A DNA stretch of 64,000 nt, from positions 6,673-70,672 of the forward strand of contig JAXHVB010000094.1 of assembly GCA_034189125.1 (NCBI GenBank). Direction: 5' to 3'. This DNA comes from UBA5862 sp002408105 (GTDB lineage: Bacteria > Pseudomonadota > Gammaproteobacteria > Pseudomonadales > UBA5862). Every line of letters starts with the position of its first letter. Positions within the stretch are counted from its first letter, which is position 1. The notes under the pieces were generated by a model. It searched no databases and had not been told where the DNA came from. It was given only the letters and a program-made list of their open reading frames with translations. This document shows positions 41,906 through 50,962 of the stretch, in pieces. A program made the position numbers and the translations under genes.

Positions 41906-42644
41906 CCAACCGCCATCCGGCGCATCGATGTCTCTGATTGAGCACCTGCGAGAGTTGCGCGCCCGTCTGCTTCGCGCCGTGGCAGCGGTGCTGGTGGTGA
42001 CCCTGGGGCTCACACCCTTTGCGAATCGGATCTACGCCTTCGCTTCGGCGCCTTTGCAGGCGCTGTTGCCACCAGGCAGCAGCATGATCGCCACAGAGGT
42101 GACTTCACCGTTTTTCGCGCCGTTCAAACTGACCCTCGTCGCCGCCGTGTTCATTGCGATCCCGGTGATCCTGCACCAGGCCTGGGCATTCATCGCACCG
42201 GGTTTATATGGCCACGAGCGGCGCCTGGCACTGCCGATCCTGTTCTCCAGCACCCTGCTGTTCTACCTTGGCGTGGCCTTCGCTTACTTCGTGGTGCTGC
42301 CACTCGTGTTCGCCTTTTTCACCAGCGTGGGTCCGAGCGGCGTGCAGGTCATGACGGACATCAATGCCTACCTCGATTTCATCTTGAAGCTGTTTTTTGC
42401 TTTCGGACTGGCGTTCGAAATCCCCATCGCAACCCTGCTCCTGATCCGGGGGCGGGTCATCTCGGCCGACGCTTTGGCCGCCAAACGCCCCTATGTGGTC
42501 ATCGCCTGTTTCATTGCCGGCATGCTGCTCACGCCCCCGGACATCATTTCCCAGACCATGCTCGCGCTACCCATGTGGCTCTTGTTCGAGGCGGGTATCC
42601 TGCTTGGCCGCTGGACCGGGCGGGCGCGCCCCACAACCCCATGA
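41895..42644 (+). CDS. tatC: Sec-independent translocase protein TatC
   Basis: Six-helix membrane receptor for twin-arginine signal peptides. 249 residues with Leu-Ile-Glu-His-Leu-Arg-Glu-Leu-Arg-x-Arg-Leu near the start, Ala-Trp-Ala-Phe-Ile-Ala-Pro-Gly-Leu-Tyr, the Phe-Ala-Tyr-Phe region and Leu-Thr-Pro-Pro-Asp. GTG 41895 overlaps tatB by 11 bases. ATG 41928 is a real alternative, and neither has a clear ribosome site. Confidence 0.95.
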   Translation: MTDDQPPSGASMSLIEHLRELRARLLRAVAAVLVVTLGLTPFANRIYAFASAPLQALLPPGSSMIATEVTSPFFAPFKLTLVAAVFIAIPVILHQAWAFIAPGLYGHERRLALPILFSSTLLFYLGVAFAYFVVLPLVFAFFTSVGPSGVQVMTDINAYLDFILKLFFAFGLAFEIPIATLLLIRGRVISADALAAKRPYVVIACFIAGMLLTPPDIISQTMLALPMWLLFEAGILLGRWTGRARPTTP

Positions 42645-43117
42645 CCTCCAGGCTGGAGCTGGCCGAGTACCTGCGCAGCCTGCCGCGCAAGCGAATGTCC
42701 GCCGGCGCGGTGCTCACCGACGCGCGGGGCCACTGGCTGATGGTGAAGCCGACCTATCGGGCCGGCTGGTCCATTCCCGGCGGGGTGGTCGAGGCGGACG
42801 AATCACCACGCCGCGCCTGCCAGCGTGAAGTCTTCGAAGAAACCGGCCTCGCGATCGAACCACACCCGTTGTTGTTGGTGGACTACGCACCAAGCCAAGG
42901 GGACCTGGTCGAAGGGGTTCATTTCGTCTTCGGCGCGGACCGCTGCGAAGCCGAGGTCGAGATTCGACTGGCCGATGACGAACTCTCGGCCTGGCGGTTC
43001 GTGCCACCTAAGACCGCGATCCAACTCGCCGAGCCAGGCCTGTCGCGTCGCTTGGCCGCGTTGGTCGAGGAAGGCCTGCCACGCCCGGTCTATCTCGAGC
43101 AGGGCTCAGCGCGTTGA
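42641..43117 (+). CDS. NUDIX hydrolase
   Basis: 158-residue NUDIX enzyme. The Nudix box is complete: Gly-x5-Glu-x7-Arg-Glu-x2-Glu-Glu-x-Gly-Leu, from Gly-Val-Val-Glu-Ala-Asp-Glu to Glu-Glu-Thr-Gly-Leu at about residues 48-70. Substrate is a nucleoside diphosphate linked to another group, but which one is unknown. ATG overlaps the tatC stop (ATGA), so it is the last gene of the ubi-his-tat run. It converges on dtd with a 16-base gap. Confidence 0.9.
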   Translation: MTSRLELAEYLRSLPRKRMSAGAVLTDARGHWLMVKPTYRAGWSIPGGVVEADESPRRACQREVFEETGLAIEPHPLLLVDYAPSQGDLVEGVHFVFGADRCEAEVEIRLADDELSAWRFVPPKTAIQLAEPGLSRRLAALVEEGLPRPVYLEQGSAR

Positions 43118-43133
43118 CCGACCTGCCAGGACA

Positions 43134-43571
43134 CTAGCCTTCGAGCCAAAAGGTGGCGGGCCCCTGGTTCACCAACTCGACCGCCATGTCAGCACCGAAG
43201 CGTCCAGTCTGCACCTCAAGCCCTGCCTCACCGGCCACGGCCACCAGGTGCGAGAACAGCGCCTGGCCATGCGCTGGGTCCGCACCCCGGGAGAAGCCTG
43301 GCCGCAGGCCGCGCCGCGTGTCGGCCACGAGCGTAAACTGAGGCACCAGCAGCAGCCCACCCGCGACCTCCAGCAGGCTTTGGTTCATGCGTCCCCGGTC
43401 ATCCGGAAAGATGCGGTAGCGCAGCATCCGTTGAAACAGTCGGGAAACCCGTTGCGGGTCGTCGTCTACCTCGAAGCCAACCAGGGCGAGCAGGCCCGCA
43501 TCAATGCTCCCCACGACGGCGTCCGCGATCCGCACCTCCGCACGGCTGACCCGCTGCAACAGTGCCTTCAC
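43134..43571 (-). CDS. dtd: D-aminoacyl-tRNA deacylase
   Basis: Hydrolyses D-amino acids (and glycine) wrongly attached to tRNA. 145 residues, the exact family length, from GTG 43571 (Met-Lys-Ala-Leu-Leu-Gln-Arg-Val). The two active-site motifs are altered: SQFTL reads Pro-Gln-Phe-Thr-Leu and NxGPVT reads Asn-Gln-Gly-Pro-Ala-Thr. The Gly-Pro pair and the threonines are kept, so the enzyme is probably active. The longer open frame overlaps the upstream pip gene and is rejected. It starts 16 bases after pip. Confidence 0.94.
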   Translation of the reverse strand: MKALLQRVSRAEVRIADAVVGSIDAGLLALVGFEVDDDPQRVSRLFQRMLRYRIFPDDRGRMNQSLLEVAGGLLLVPQFTLVADTRRGLRPGFSRGADPAHGQALFSHLVAVAGEAGLEVQTGRFGADMAVELVNQGPATFWLEG

Positions 43572-43587
43572 AACATGCTGACCCGGC

Positions 43588-44544
43588 TCAGTCGTGCTGG
43601 AGCTCGCGCGCCATCGCGTCGGTGGCGCGCACCAGCGCGTCCACCGTGGCCGGCTCTGTCGCGCTGTGACCCGCGTCACGAATGATGTGCAATTCGGCAT
43701 CGGGCCAGGCCGCATTCAAGGCCAGGGCGTTTTCCAATGGACAGACCATGTCGTAGCGCCCGTGGATCAGCACGGCGGGGATGCCGGCGAGCCGCTCGCA
43801 AGCGTTCAACAACTGGTTGGGCTGCAAAAACGCATCGTGCACGAAATAGTGGGTTTCGATGCGCGCCATCGCCAGGGCGCGCTGGGGCTTGAGCATGCGT
43901 TCCACCGCGGTGGTTGCGCTGCGCAGCGAAGAACACCGTGCCTCCCACAGGCACCAGGCCTTGGCTGCAGCCATGCGGGCGATTTCGTCTTCGCCATTGA
44001 GCCGCTGGTAGTAGGCCAACAACGGGTCCTTGCGCTCGGACGGCTGCAGCAAGCCAACAAAATCCTCCCAGTGGTCTGGGAAAATCCGATTCGCGCCCAA
44101 GCGATAAAACCAGTCGAGGTCCTGTTTGCGCGCAAGGAAAATCCCCCGCAGCACCAGCCCCATCACCCGGTCTGGGTGCGCTTGGGCGTACACCAGACTG
44201 AGCGTTGAGCCCCAGGACCCACCGAACAGCATCCAGCGGTCCACGCCAACCAAACTGCGGATCGCTTCGATGTCAGCGAGCAGGTCCGGCGTGGTGTTCT
44301 CGGTGAGGCTGGCATGGGGCTCAGAACGGCCGCAACCGCGTTGATCGAAGCAAATGATGTGGAAGCGGGTCGGGTCGAAGAAACGCCGACTGCTGGCGTC
44401 GCACGCGGCGCCCGGCCCGCCGTGAACGAAGAGCACCGGCACGCCACCTTCGGTACCGCTTTCCTCGACGTACAGCACATGGCCACCGCTGACCGGCAGC
44501 CGGTGGCGACGAAAAGGCTTGATTTCGGGGTACAGCTGGTACAT
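43588..44544 (-). CDS. pip: Proline iminopeptidase
   Basis: Alpha/beta-hydrolase that removes N-terminal proline from peptides. 318 residues with the oxyanion-loop His-Gly-Gly-Pro-Gly, Asp-Gln-Arg-Gly-Cys-Gly-Arg-Ser, nucleophile elbow Gly-Gly-Ser-Trp-Gly-Ser, Asp in His-Gly-Arg-Tyr-Asp and His in Ala-Gly-His-Ser. The ATG at 44544 has GGAGG eight bases upstream, so the 190 further codons of open frame are not part of it. pip-dtd adjacency is seen in Pseudomonas. Confidence 0.95.
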   Translation of the reverse strand: MYQLYPEIKPFRRHRLPVSGGHVLYVEESGTEGGVPVLFVHGGPGAACDASSRRFFDPTRFHIICFDQRGCGRSEPHASLTENTTPDLLADIEAIRSLVGVDRWMLFGGSWGSTLSLVYAQAHPDRVMGLVLRGIFLARKQDLDWFYRLGANRIFPDHWEDFVGLLQPSERKDPLLAYYQRLNGEDEIARMAAAKAWCLWEARCSSLRSATTAVERMLKPQRALAMARIETHYFVHDAFLQPNQLLNACERLAGIPAVLIHGRYDMVCPLENALALNAAWPDAELHIIRDAGHSATEPATVDALVRATDAMARELQHD

Positions 44545-44773
44545 GCGGGGGGCCTCCGGGTCAAACGGGCAGCGGGCGTCCAGGTTCCTGCGTCGCATTG
44601 TGGTGCCGGAGTCCACGCGACGCAATCGGCCACCAGGCCGCTGCGCGACGGCGCCACCGTCGATGCGCCAATCCACTGCTAAGCTTTTCAGGACCACAAA
44701 GACTGCTCGGCATTCACACTGCAACGGCAGCACTGTACTGGTTGGCCCCGGGACCAACGACTTGCGGAACCCC

Positions 44774-47242
44774 ATGCCTGAAGCCACATCGACACCCATC
44801 GCCGCACAACCCTCAGACATCCAGCTGGACTGGGAGGGGCAATTTGCTGCGCCCTCCATGGAGGAAGCACACCAGCTTTCCCAATGGCCTGTAAGGCGCC
44901 GATCCATCCAACGCATCAGCAGACTGCTCCTCGTTTTCTTTGCGATCGCAAGCGTCAATGAGTGGCTGAGCGTGGACGAGCCAGGCACGCTCCTGGTGCT
45001 GTCCATTGCGCGTGCGCTGCCACTGGTTCCATTTGTGTTTCTGGCGCTTGCGCTTCGAAAGAACCACAGTGGGGCCGTTGACTCACCATTGCTGGCCTTT
45101 TTGCTGACCATCAATGCCAGCTACCTCTGCGTCACCCTCGCCAAGGGCGGGGAATTCACCTTTCAGACACTGAACGTCGCGGTGCTGGTCATCGCGTACT
45201 ACCTGTTCATCCCCCTGCGACTGCGACATGCCTGCATGGCTTCGCTCTCCCTGACCCTCGGATACCTGCTGCTGTCGCTGGCCAGCGGCATCGCCAGTCC
45301 CCAACAGCTGGTGCTCACCAGCCTCATTCTGTCGGCGTTGAACGTCGGCGCTGCACGGGCCCTGCGCAGGCGGCACGTGCTCCATCGCCAGGCCTACGCG
45401 GAAGCACGTGACCGTGCGGCCGCCAACGAACAGCTCAAGGCACAGCTGGAGCGCCACCGCGCCTCCGAGCACATGTTCAGGGCGCTGACAGAAAACACCA
45501 GCAATATGACCACCATCTTGAATGGCAATGGCCAAGTCACCTACTCCAGCCCCTCCGTGCTGCGCCACCTCGGGGTCACGGATGAGTCCAAAGAGCGCAA
45601 AAACAATCCAACCCTGGTGGTCCACCCAGACGACCGCGACAAGGTCCGACGGTGGGTCAACGAAGCCATCAATCAGCAGGGATCAACCATACGCATCACC
45701 GATGTCAGACTGCGCCATGGCAGCCAGGACTGGCGCTACATCGAAGGCTACGTCACCTCGATGCTCAACGTACCCGGCGTCGAGGGCATCGTGATCAACT
45801 ACCACGATGTCTCCGAACTCAAGGACGCCCACGCGCAAATGAGTCGGCTGGCGTTCTACGACAGCCTCACAGGACTCGCCAATCGCCAGCTGTTCAAGGA
45901 CCGGCTGCAGCGCACCATCGAACAATGCAAACGCCGCGGCACCCAGGGCGCGCTGCTGTTTCTTGACCTCGACAATTTCAAAACGGTCAATGACACACTC
46001 GGCCACGAAGCCGGTGACCGGCTGTTGCGCGAGGTGGCCCGGCGGCTGCTCACCTGTGTGCGCACCGAAGATTCGGTGGCCCGACTCGGCGGCGACGAGT
46101 TCACCGTGGTCCTGCAAGATGTGGACAGCAGCGCCGCGGTCGGGCGCATTGCCCAGCAGCTGATTCGGGTGCTGGGCGAGCCGATTCCGCTGGCGTCTCG
46201 CTCGATCAATGTGGGGGTCAGCATTGGGATCGCAATGATTCCAGGCGATGCCGATGAACTGAGTACCCTGATGCGCTACGCGGACCTGGCCATGTACAGC
46301 GCCAAGGCCCACCAGAGCGCGCATTTTTGTTTCTTCAGCGCAGAACTCAATGTGGAAGCGCAGCGCCGCATGCAGCTCATTGATGAGCTCAAGAATGCCG
46401 TGCGGGGCGGCGAGTTCTATCTGGAGTTTCAGCCCCAAATCGACCTTACAACCTACCGGGTGGTCGGACTCGAAGCGCTGGCGCGCTGGAACCATCCGGA
46501 GCGCGGCCTGATTCCCCCGGTCGAATTCATCGATGGCCTAGAGGAATCCGGACTGATCGTGCCCATGGGCCACTGGGTCATTCACAACGCGATCCGCCAA
46601 GGCAAAGCCTTGATTGAGCAGGGGTACGCGGACCTGACCATGGCCGTTAACTTGTCCGCGCGGCAACTGATCGATCCTGAGCTACTGGCCCAGATCACCC
46701 TCGCACTCACCCAACACGGTTTCCCGCCTCGCCAGCTCGAGCTCGAAATCACCGAGCACGTACTGATGGAAGACTTCGCTGCCGCAGTCAGTGTACTGCA
46801 GCGGCTGAAGACACTCGGCGTTCGGCTGACCATCGACGACTTCGGCACTGGGTACTCCTCGCTGAACTACCTCAAGCAACTGCCGGTTCAACGGTTGAAG
46901 GTCGACAAGAGCTTCATCCGCAACATTCCGGACGATAGCAAGGACATGGCCATCACCGCCGCGGTCATCGCCATGGCGCACAAGCTTGACCTGGAAGTGG
47001 TTGCCGAAGGCGTGGAAACGCTGCGACAGCTCCGTTTTCTTGAAGACAACCGCGCGGATCAGGCGCAGGGATTCCTGTTCAGCAGATCCGTGCCTGTGCC
47101 GGAACTTGCACAGCTGCTGACAAAACGCGGCCGAGCGGACTGGACCCGACCGGTTCAGACGGGAGCCACCAAGGTGTCCCATACGGAAGCCCGCTCAGGC
47201 GCGGCTGCTGACAGCACCGCACCCCAAGAGTCGCACAACTAG
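44774..47242 (+). CDS. Membrane PAS-GGDEF-EAL protein
   Basis: Bifunctional c-di-GMP enzyme. 822 residues: six membrane helices (about 48-195), a short coiled coil, a PAS domain (about 232-350), a GGDEF domain with intact Gly-Gly-Asp-Glu-Phe (439-443) and inhibitory site Arg-Thr-Glu-Asp (430-433), and an EAL domain with Glu-Ala-Leu (567-569), Asp-Asp-Phe-Gly-Thr-Gly-Tyr-Ser-Ser and Gln-Gly-Phe-Leu-Phe-Ser. All motifs look catalytically competent, so net direction cannot be predicted. The start is ATG 44774; upstream frame is a pip shadow. The stop overlaps the typA stop in a shared CTAG. Confidence 0.94.
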   Translation: MPEATSTPIAAQPSDIQLDWEGQFAAPSMEEAHQLSQWPVRRRSIQRISRLLLVFFAIASVNEWLSVDEPGTLLVLSIARALPLVPFVFLALALRKNHSGAVDSPLLAFLLTINASYLCVTLAKGGEFTFQTLNVAVLVIAYYLFIPLRLRHACMASLSLTLGYLLLSLASGIASPQQLVLTSLILSALNVGAARALRRRHVLHRQAYAEARDRAAANEQLKAQLERHRASEHMFRALTENTSNMTTILNGNGQVTYSSPSVLRHLGVTDESKERKNNPTLVVHPDDRDKVRRWVNEAINQQGSTIRITDVRLRHGSQDWRYIEGYVTSMLNVPGVEGIVINYHDVSELKDAHAQMSRLAFYDSLTGLANRQLFKDRLQRTIEQCKRRGTQGALLFLDLDNFKTVNDTLGHEAGDRLLREVARRLLTCVRTEDSVARLGGDEFTVVLQDVDSSAAVGRIAQQLIRVLGEPIPLASRSINVGVSIGIAMIPGDADELSTLMRYADLAMYSAKAHQSAHFCFFSAELNVEAQRRMQLIDELKNAVRGGEFYLEFQPQIDLTTYRVVGLEALARWNHPERGLIPPVEFIDGLEESGLIVPMGHWVIHNAIRQGKALIEQGYADLTMAVNLSARQLIDPELLAQITLALTQHGFPPRQLELEITEHVLMEDFAAAVSVLQRLKTLGVRLTIDDFGTGYSSLNYLKQLPVQRLKVDKSFIRNIPDDSKDMAITAAVIAMAHKLDLEVVAEGVETLRQLRFLEDNRADQAQGFLFSRSVPVPELAQLLTKRGRADWTRPVQTGATKVSHTEARSGAAADSTAPQESHN

Positions 47243-49056
47243 GCCGTTGAGCGGGAGCGGCGTTTGCGCTCACTCTCACTCAGTACTTTCTTGCGCAGCC
47301 GCACGTGCTTTGGGGTCACCTCAACCAGCTCATCGTCGTCAATGAACTCGAGCGCCTGCTCCAGGGAGAAGCGCGTTGGCGGGGTCAGCAGGATGTTTTC
47401 GTCGGACCCGGCGGCTCGAATGTTGGTGAGTTGTTTGGCTTTGAGTGGATTGACCACCAGGTCGTTGTCTCGGGAGTGAATGCCAATGAGCATGCCCTCG
47501 TAGACTTCTTCCCCCGGACCGACCAAAAGGCGCCCGCGGTTCTGCAAATTGAACAGCGCATAGGCCAAGGTTTTTCCCTGTCCGTTGGCAATCAGCACCC
47601 CGTTGTGTCGCACCTCAATTTCGCCAGGCTCTGCCAGGTCGTAATCGCTGAAATTGTGCGTCAAGATTCCCGTCCCTGATGTCAGTGTCATAAATTCGGA
47701 ACGGAACCCAATCAGACCGCGGGCTGGGATTCGGTACTTGAGTCGAACCCGACCAGCACCGTCTGGAACCATGTCTTGCAGCCGACCGAAGCGCGCTCCA
47801 AGCGCCTCCATCACGGCACCTTGGGACTGCTCCTCCACATCCACGACCAGCTCTTCGTACGGCTCAAACGTCTGGCCGTTTTCCTCGCGCTTGATCACTG
47901 CAGGCCGGGAAACCGCCAACTCGTAGCCTTCCCTGCGCATGGTTTCGATCAAGACCGAAAGGTGCAGTTCGCCACGGCCAGACACCTTAAAGCGGTCCGG
48001 ATCCTCGGTCTCTTCCACTCGAAGGGCCACGTTGTGCTTGAGCTCTTCCTGCAAACGTTCGAAGATGTTTCTCGAAGTCACGTACTTGCCATCTCGGCCC
48101 GAGAACGGCGAAGTGTTGACCTGGAACGTCATGCTTACAGTCGGCTCTTCAACCTTCAGTGCTGGCAGCGCTTCCACTGCGCCTGGGTCGCAGAGTGTAT
48201 CGGAGATCCCCAGCTGACCAAGCCCGGCAACACAAACGATGTCACCAGCGGTGGCCGTTTCAACGTCGACGCGCTTCAACCCAATGTGCCCCATGATGGT
48301 CGTGACCCTGCCGGAGCGTTGCTTGCCTTGTGCATCAATGATTGCGAGGGCCTGGTTTTTGCGCAACGTGCCTCGTGCGATGCGCCCGATGCCGATCACA
48401 CCGAGATAGCTCGAGTAATCGAGCGTTGTGATCTGGAGCTGCAGCGGCCCGTTTGGGTCCACCGATGGCGGTTCAACCTCCTTCACGATGGCCTCGAACA
48501 GTGGTGTCATGTCATCCGCCATTGCTTCAGGGTCCAAGCCAGCCCGGCCATTGAGCGCCGAGCTGTACACGACGGGGAAGTCGAGTTGCTCGTCGCTTGC
48601 ACCCAACTGGTCGAACAACTCGAACACCTGGTCCACAACCCAGTGGGGACGTGCGCCGGGGCGGTCAACCTTGTTCACCACCACCACCGGCCTCAGCCCG
48701 CGGGCGAACGCCTGTTGGGTGACAAAGCGGGTCTGGGGCATGGGTCCATCCACCGCATCCACCAGCAACAGCACCGAGTCGACCATCGACAGGACCCGCT
48801 CCACTTCCCCGCCGAAATCTGCGTGACCGGGCGTATCCACGATGTTGATGCGGTATCCGTTCCACAAAATGGCGGTCGTTTTCGCCAGAATGGTGATGCC
48901 ACGTTCGCGCTCCAGTTCATTGGAATCGAGCGCACGTTCCAGCTGTTCTTGGCCCCTTTCAAGGGTCCCGGACTGTTGCAGCAGCCGGTCTACGAGGGTG
49001 GTTTTCCCATGATCGACATGGGCAATGATCGCAATGTTGCGCAAAGGTTCGAGCAC
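47239..49056 (-). CDS. typA: Translational GTPase TypA/BipA
   Basis: Ribosome-binding GTPase linked to 50S assembly and stress growth. 605 residues (E. coli 607): G1 Ala-His-Val-Asp-His-Gly-Lys-Thr-Thr, G3 Asp-Thr-Pro-Gly-His, G4 Asn-Lys-Val-Asp, then EF-G-like domains and the BipA C-terminal domain. I start at GTG 49056 with GAGG five bases upstream. The longer frame adds 70 unrelated residues. Divergent from the GH3 gene. Confidence 0.96.
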   Translation of the reverse strand: MLEPLRNIAIIAHVDHGKTTLVDRLLQQSGTLERGQEQLERALDSNELERERGITILAKTTAILWNGYRINIVDTPGHADFGGEVERVLSMVDSVLLLVDAVDGPMPQTRFVTQQAFARGLRPVVVVNKVDRPGARPHWVVDQVFELFDQLGASDEQLDFPVVYSSALNGRAGLDPEAMADDMTPLFEAIVKEVEPPSVDPNGPLQLQITTLDYSSYLGVIGIGRIARGTLRKNQALAIIDAQGKQRSGRVTTIMGHIGLKRVDVETATAGDIVCVAGLGQLGISDTLCDPGAVEALPALKVEEPTVSMTFQVNTSPFSGRDGKYVTSRNIFERLQEELKHNVALRVEETEDPDRFKVSGRGELHLSVLIETMRREGYELAVSRPAVIKREENGQTFEPYEELVVDVEEQSQGAVMEALGARFGRLQDMVPDGAGRVRLKYRIPARGLIGFRSEFMTLTSGTGILTHNFSDYDLAEPGEIEVRHNGVLIANGQGKTLAYALFNLQNRGRLLVGPGEEVYEGMLIGIHSRDNDLVVNPLKAKQLTNIRAAGSDENILLTPPTRFSLEQALEFIDDDELVEVTPKHVRLRKKVLSESERKRRSRSTA

Positions 49057-49137
49057 GATGGCCTCACACAGAATCGAGTTCGCAAGAGCGGGGTTCGGCG
49101 CACAGCCTGGGGACGGTGGCTGCGCCAAAGGACGCGC

Positions 49138-49143
49138 ATTATA
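49138..49143 (-). promoter_or_regulatory. Candidate -10 for typA
   Basis: A perfect TATAAT on the minus strand (plus ATTATA), about 82 bases before the typA start. A T-rich stretch lies where the -35 would be, without a good hexamer at 17 bases; a TTGACC is closer, at 11. Confidence 0.45.
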
Positions 49144-49289
49144 GCGGTATAACCGGTCAAAAAACGCTGCGGGCCCACCGCCACCCGATTGACGCCCAAA
49201 CCGCACTCGAGCGTCAAATCCCTTGACCCACTGAGCCCCCTGTGCCACAACTCGCGCCTGATTCAGGCTGGCCACAGGAAACTGTACCC

Positions 49290-50816
49290 ATGTCCAAACT
49301 CGTGGATTCCCTCATGCGCCGTGTAGCGAACCGCTACTACCAGCAGCTGCTGATCGATCAAGACAGCCTGGCGCAAGCGCAGCAAAAGCTCTGGCAAGGG
49401 CTGCGGCGCCAGCTCAAAGACACTGAAATCGGCCGCCTGTTCAGCATCTCCCGCCTTCCGGACTACCAAGACTACACAGCGCGGGTGCCGGCTCTGGATT
49501 ACGAGTTCTACAGCCCCCTGGTCGAGCGGCAGCTCCAGGAAGGATCAGGCGTGTTGTTCAATGAGCCGACGACCTTCGTTGGCCTGAGTTCGGGGACCAC
49601 AGGAGAGCCCAAGAAAATCCCTTACAACAGCGCGACAGAGGGTTTGTTCCGGCGGTTTCTGGTCAGCACCGGTGCCACCCTGTTGCATGAGCGGCCTGAG
49701 TTTCATGCCAAGAAAATGAAACGGTTCGGCTATGGGTCAGCGCCGGTCGTGTACACCGAGCATGGCATCCCCCACGGGTACCTTTCTGGCGCCATTTCCA
49801 ACCGCTCAGGCCTGAGCCGTGCCCGGAACATTTTTCCCAGCTCCGAGACACTTGAAATCGCCAACTGGGACGAGAAAATCGACGCCATTCTCGACCAGAC
49901 CATGGGTGTGCCCATCCAGATCGCCAGCGGCTTCCCGTCCTACCTGCTCACCATATTTCGGGCTTTATTGGCCAAGACGGGCGCGCAGACGATGCAGGAG
50001 GTCTGGCCCGGCTTCGACACCATTTTGTACTCAGGTGTACCCATCGCGCCCTACCTCGACCCGCTTCGACAAGTCATTGGCAGACCGGTCGCCACCGTGG
50101 CGACCTATGGGTGCACCGAATCCCCCCTCGGCACTGGGCTGACCTATCATCCCGAAACCGGTCTTCAGGAGTACGCCTTTCTGCCCTACATTCTGATGAG
50201 CTTCTCGCCCATTGACGCGCCGGATGTCGTACTCGGCGTCAGCGACCTTGAGGTTGGCGGACAGTACCTCCTGCGCATCGGCATGCCGAATGGCCTTCTG
50301 AACTACAGCAACAAGGACGTCATCCAGATCGAATCGGTCAGCCCGGTCATCAGCTACTCGATCTCTGGACGGACCCACAATGTGCTGAGCCTCTCCGGCG
50401 AAAAGGTCACCGAGCACCAGGCATTGGCGGCCCTCATGGAGATCCAAACACAGACTCGGACCCATTTTCAGCACTATTTCTTGGCGCCAGAGTCCGAAGG
50501 CACTGAGCTGTACTATCGCTGGACTCTGTTTGCCGACCCGCAACAGCGCGCCAACTCGGATGTCCTCGCGACGGCCCTCGACCAAGCGCTCGCTGCGCAG
50601 AACGCCGAGTACGGCATCATTCGCCACGATGGAGTCACCGGCAGGCCCCGGGTCACAGTCCTCGACCGCGCATTGCTTGACCCCTACTTCCACAACAACC
50701 GGGAGAAGGGGCAGTTCAAGATGCGCACCATTTTCAGTTCAGCTGCCGACTTCGAAACTTTCTGGCAGCGAGAATTCAAGGCGCCTGCCGTGGCGACCGA
50801 CGCAGCCAGCGCATAA
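49290..50816 (+). CDS. GH3 family acyl-adenylate-type protein
   Basis: 508 residues resembling the plant auxin-conjugating GH3 family, part of the adenylate-forming (ANL) superfamily. The ATP motif Ser-Ser-Gly-Thr-Thr-Gly-Glu-Pro-Lys is at 100-108 and Tyr-Gly-Cys-Thr-Glu at 273-277. A late Ser-Gly-Glu-Lys-Val-Thr-Glu fits the hinge region. Plant members join an acid to an amino acid, but bacterial members are poorly studied, so acid and acceptor are unknown. AGGAA lies nine bases before ATG 49290. Followed by an SDR gene on the same strand after 146 bases, possibly co-expressed. Confidence 0.85.
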   Translation: MSKLVDSLMRRVANRYYQQLLIDQDSLAQAQQKLWQGLRRQLKDTEIGRLFSISRLPDYQDYTARVPALDYEFYSPLVERQLQEGSGVLFNEPTTFVGLSSGTTGEPKKIPYNSATEGLFRRFLVSTGATLLHERPEFHAKKMKRFGYGSAPVVYTEHGIPHGYLSGAISNRSGLSRARNIFPSSETLEIANWDEKIDAILDQTMGVPIQIASGFPSYLLTIFRALLAKTGAQTMQEVWPGFDTILYSGVPIAPYLDPLRQVIGRPVATVATYGCTESPLGTGLTYHPETGLQEYAFLPYILMSFSPIDAPDVVLGVSDLEVGGQYLLRIGMPNGLLNYSNKDVIQIESVSPVISYSISGRTHNVLSLSGEKVTEHQALAALMEIQTQTRTHFQHYFLAPESEGTELYYRWTLFADPQQRANSDVLATALDQALAAQNAEYGIIRHDGVTGRPRVTVLDRALLDPYFHNNREKGQFKMRTIFSSAADFETFWQREFKAPAVATDAASA

Positions 50817-50962
50817 GGCCCTGGGGCAAGGTTGAGTCATCCGACGCGCCATAGCGGTTGCTATGCCGAGGCAGCCGAAGCGAGAATACCGCGCGCGGCC
50901 AAGCCGCCGCACAGCTGGACGCCCACAGCACACGCCAACAAGAACTAGAGGAAGCGGCCACG

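Noticed and set aside
47776..49152. 458-codon plus-strand open frame
   Set aside because: Antisense to typA, which has all GTPase motifs.
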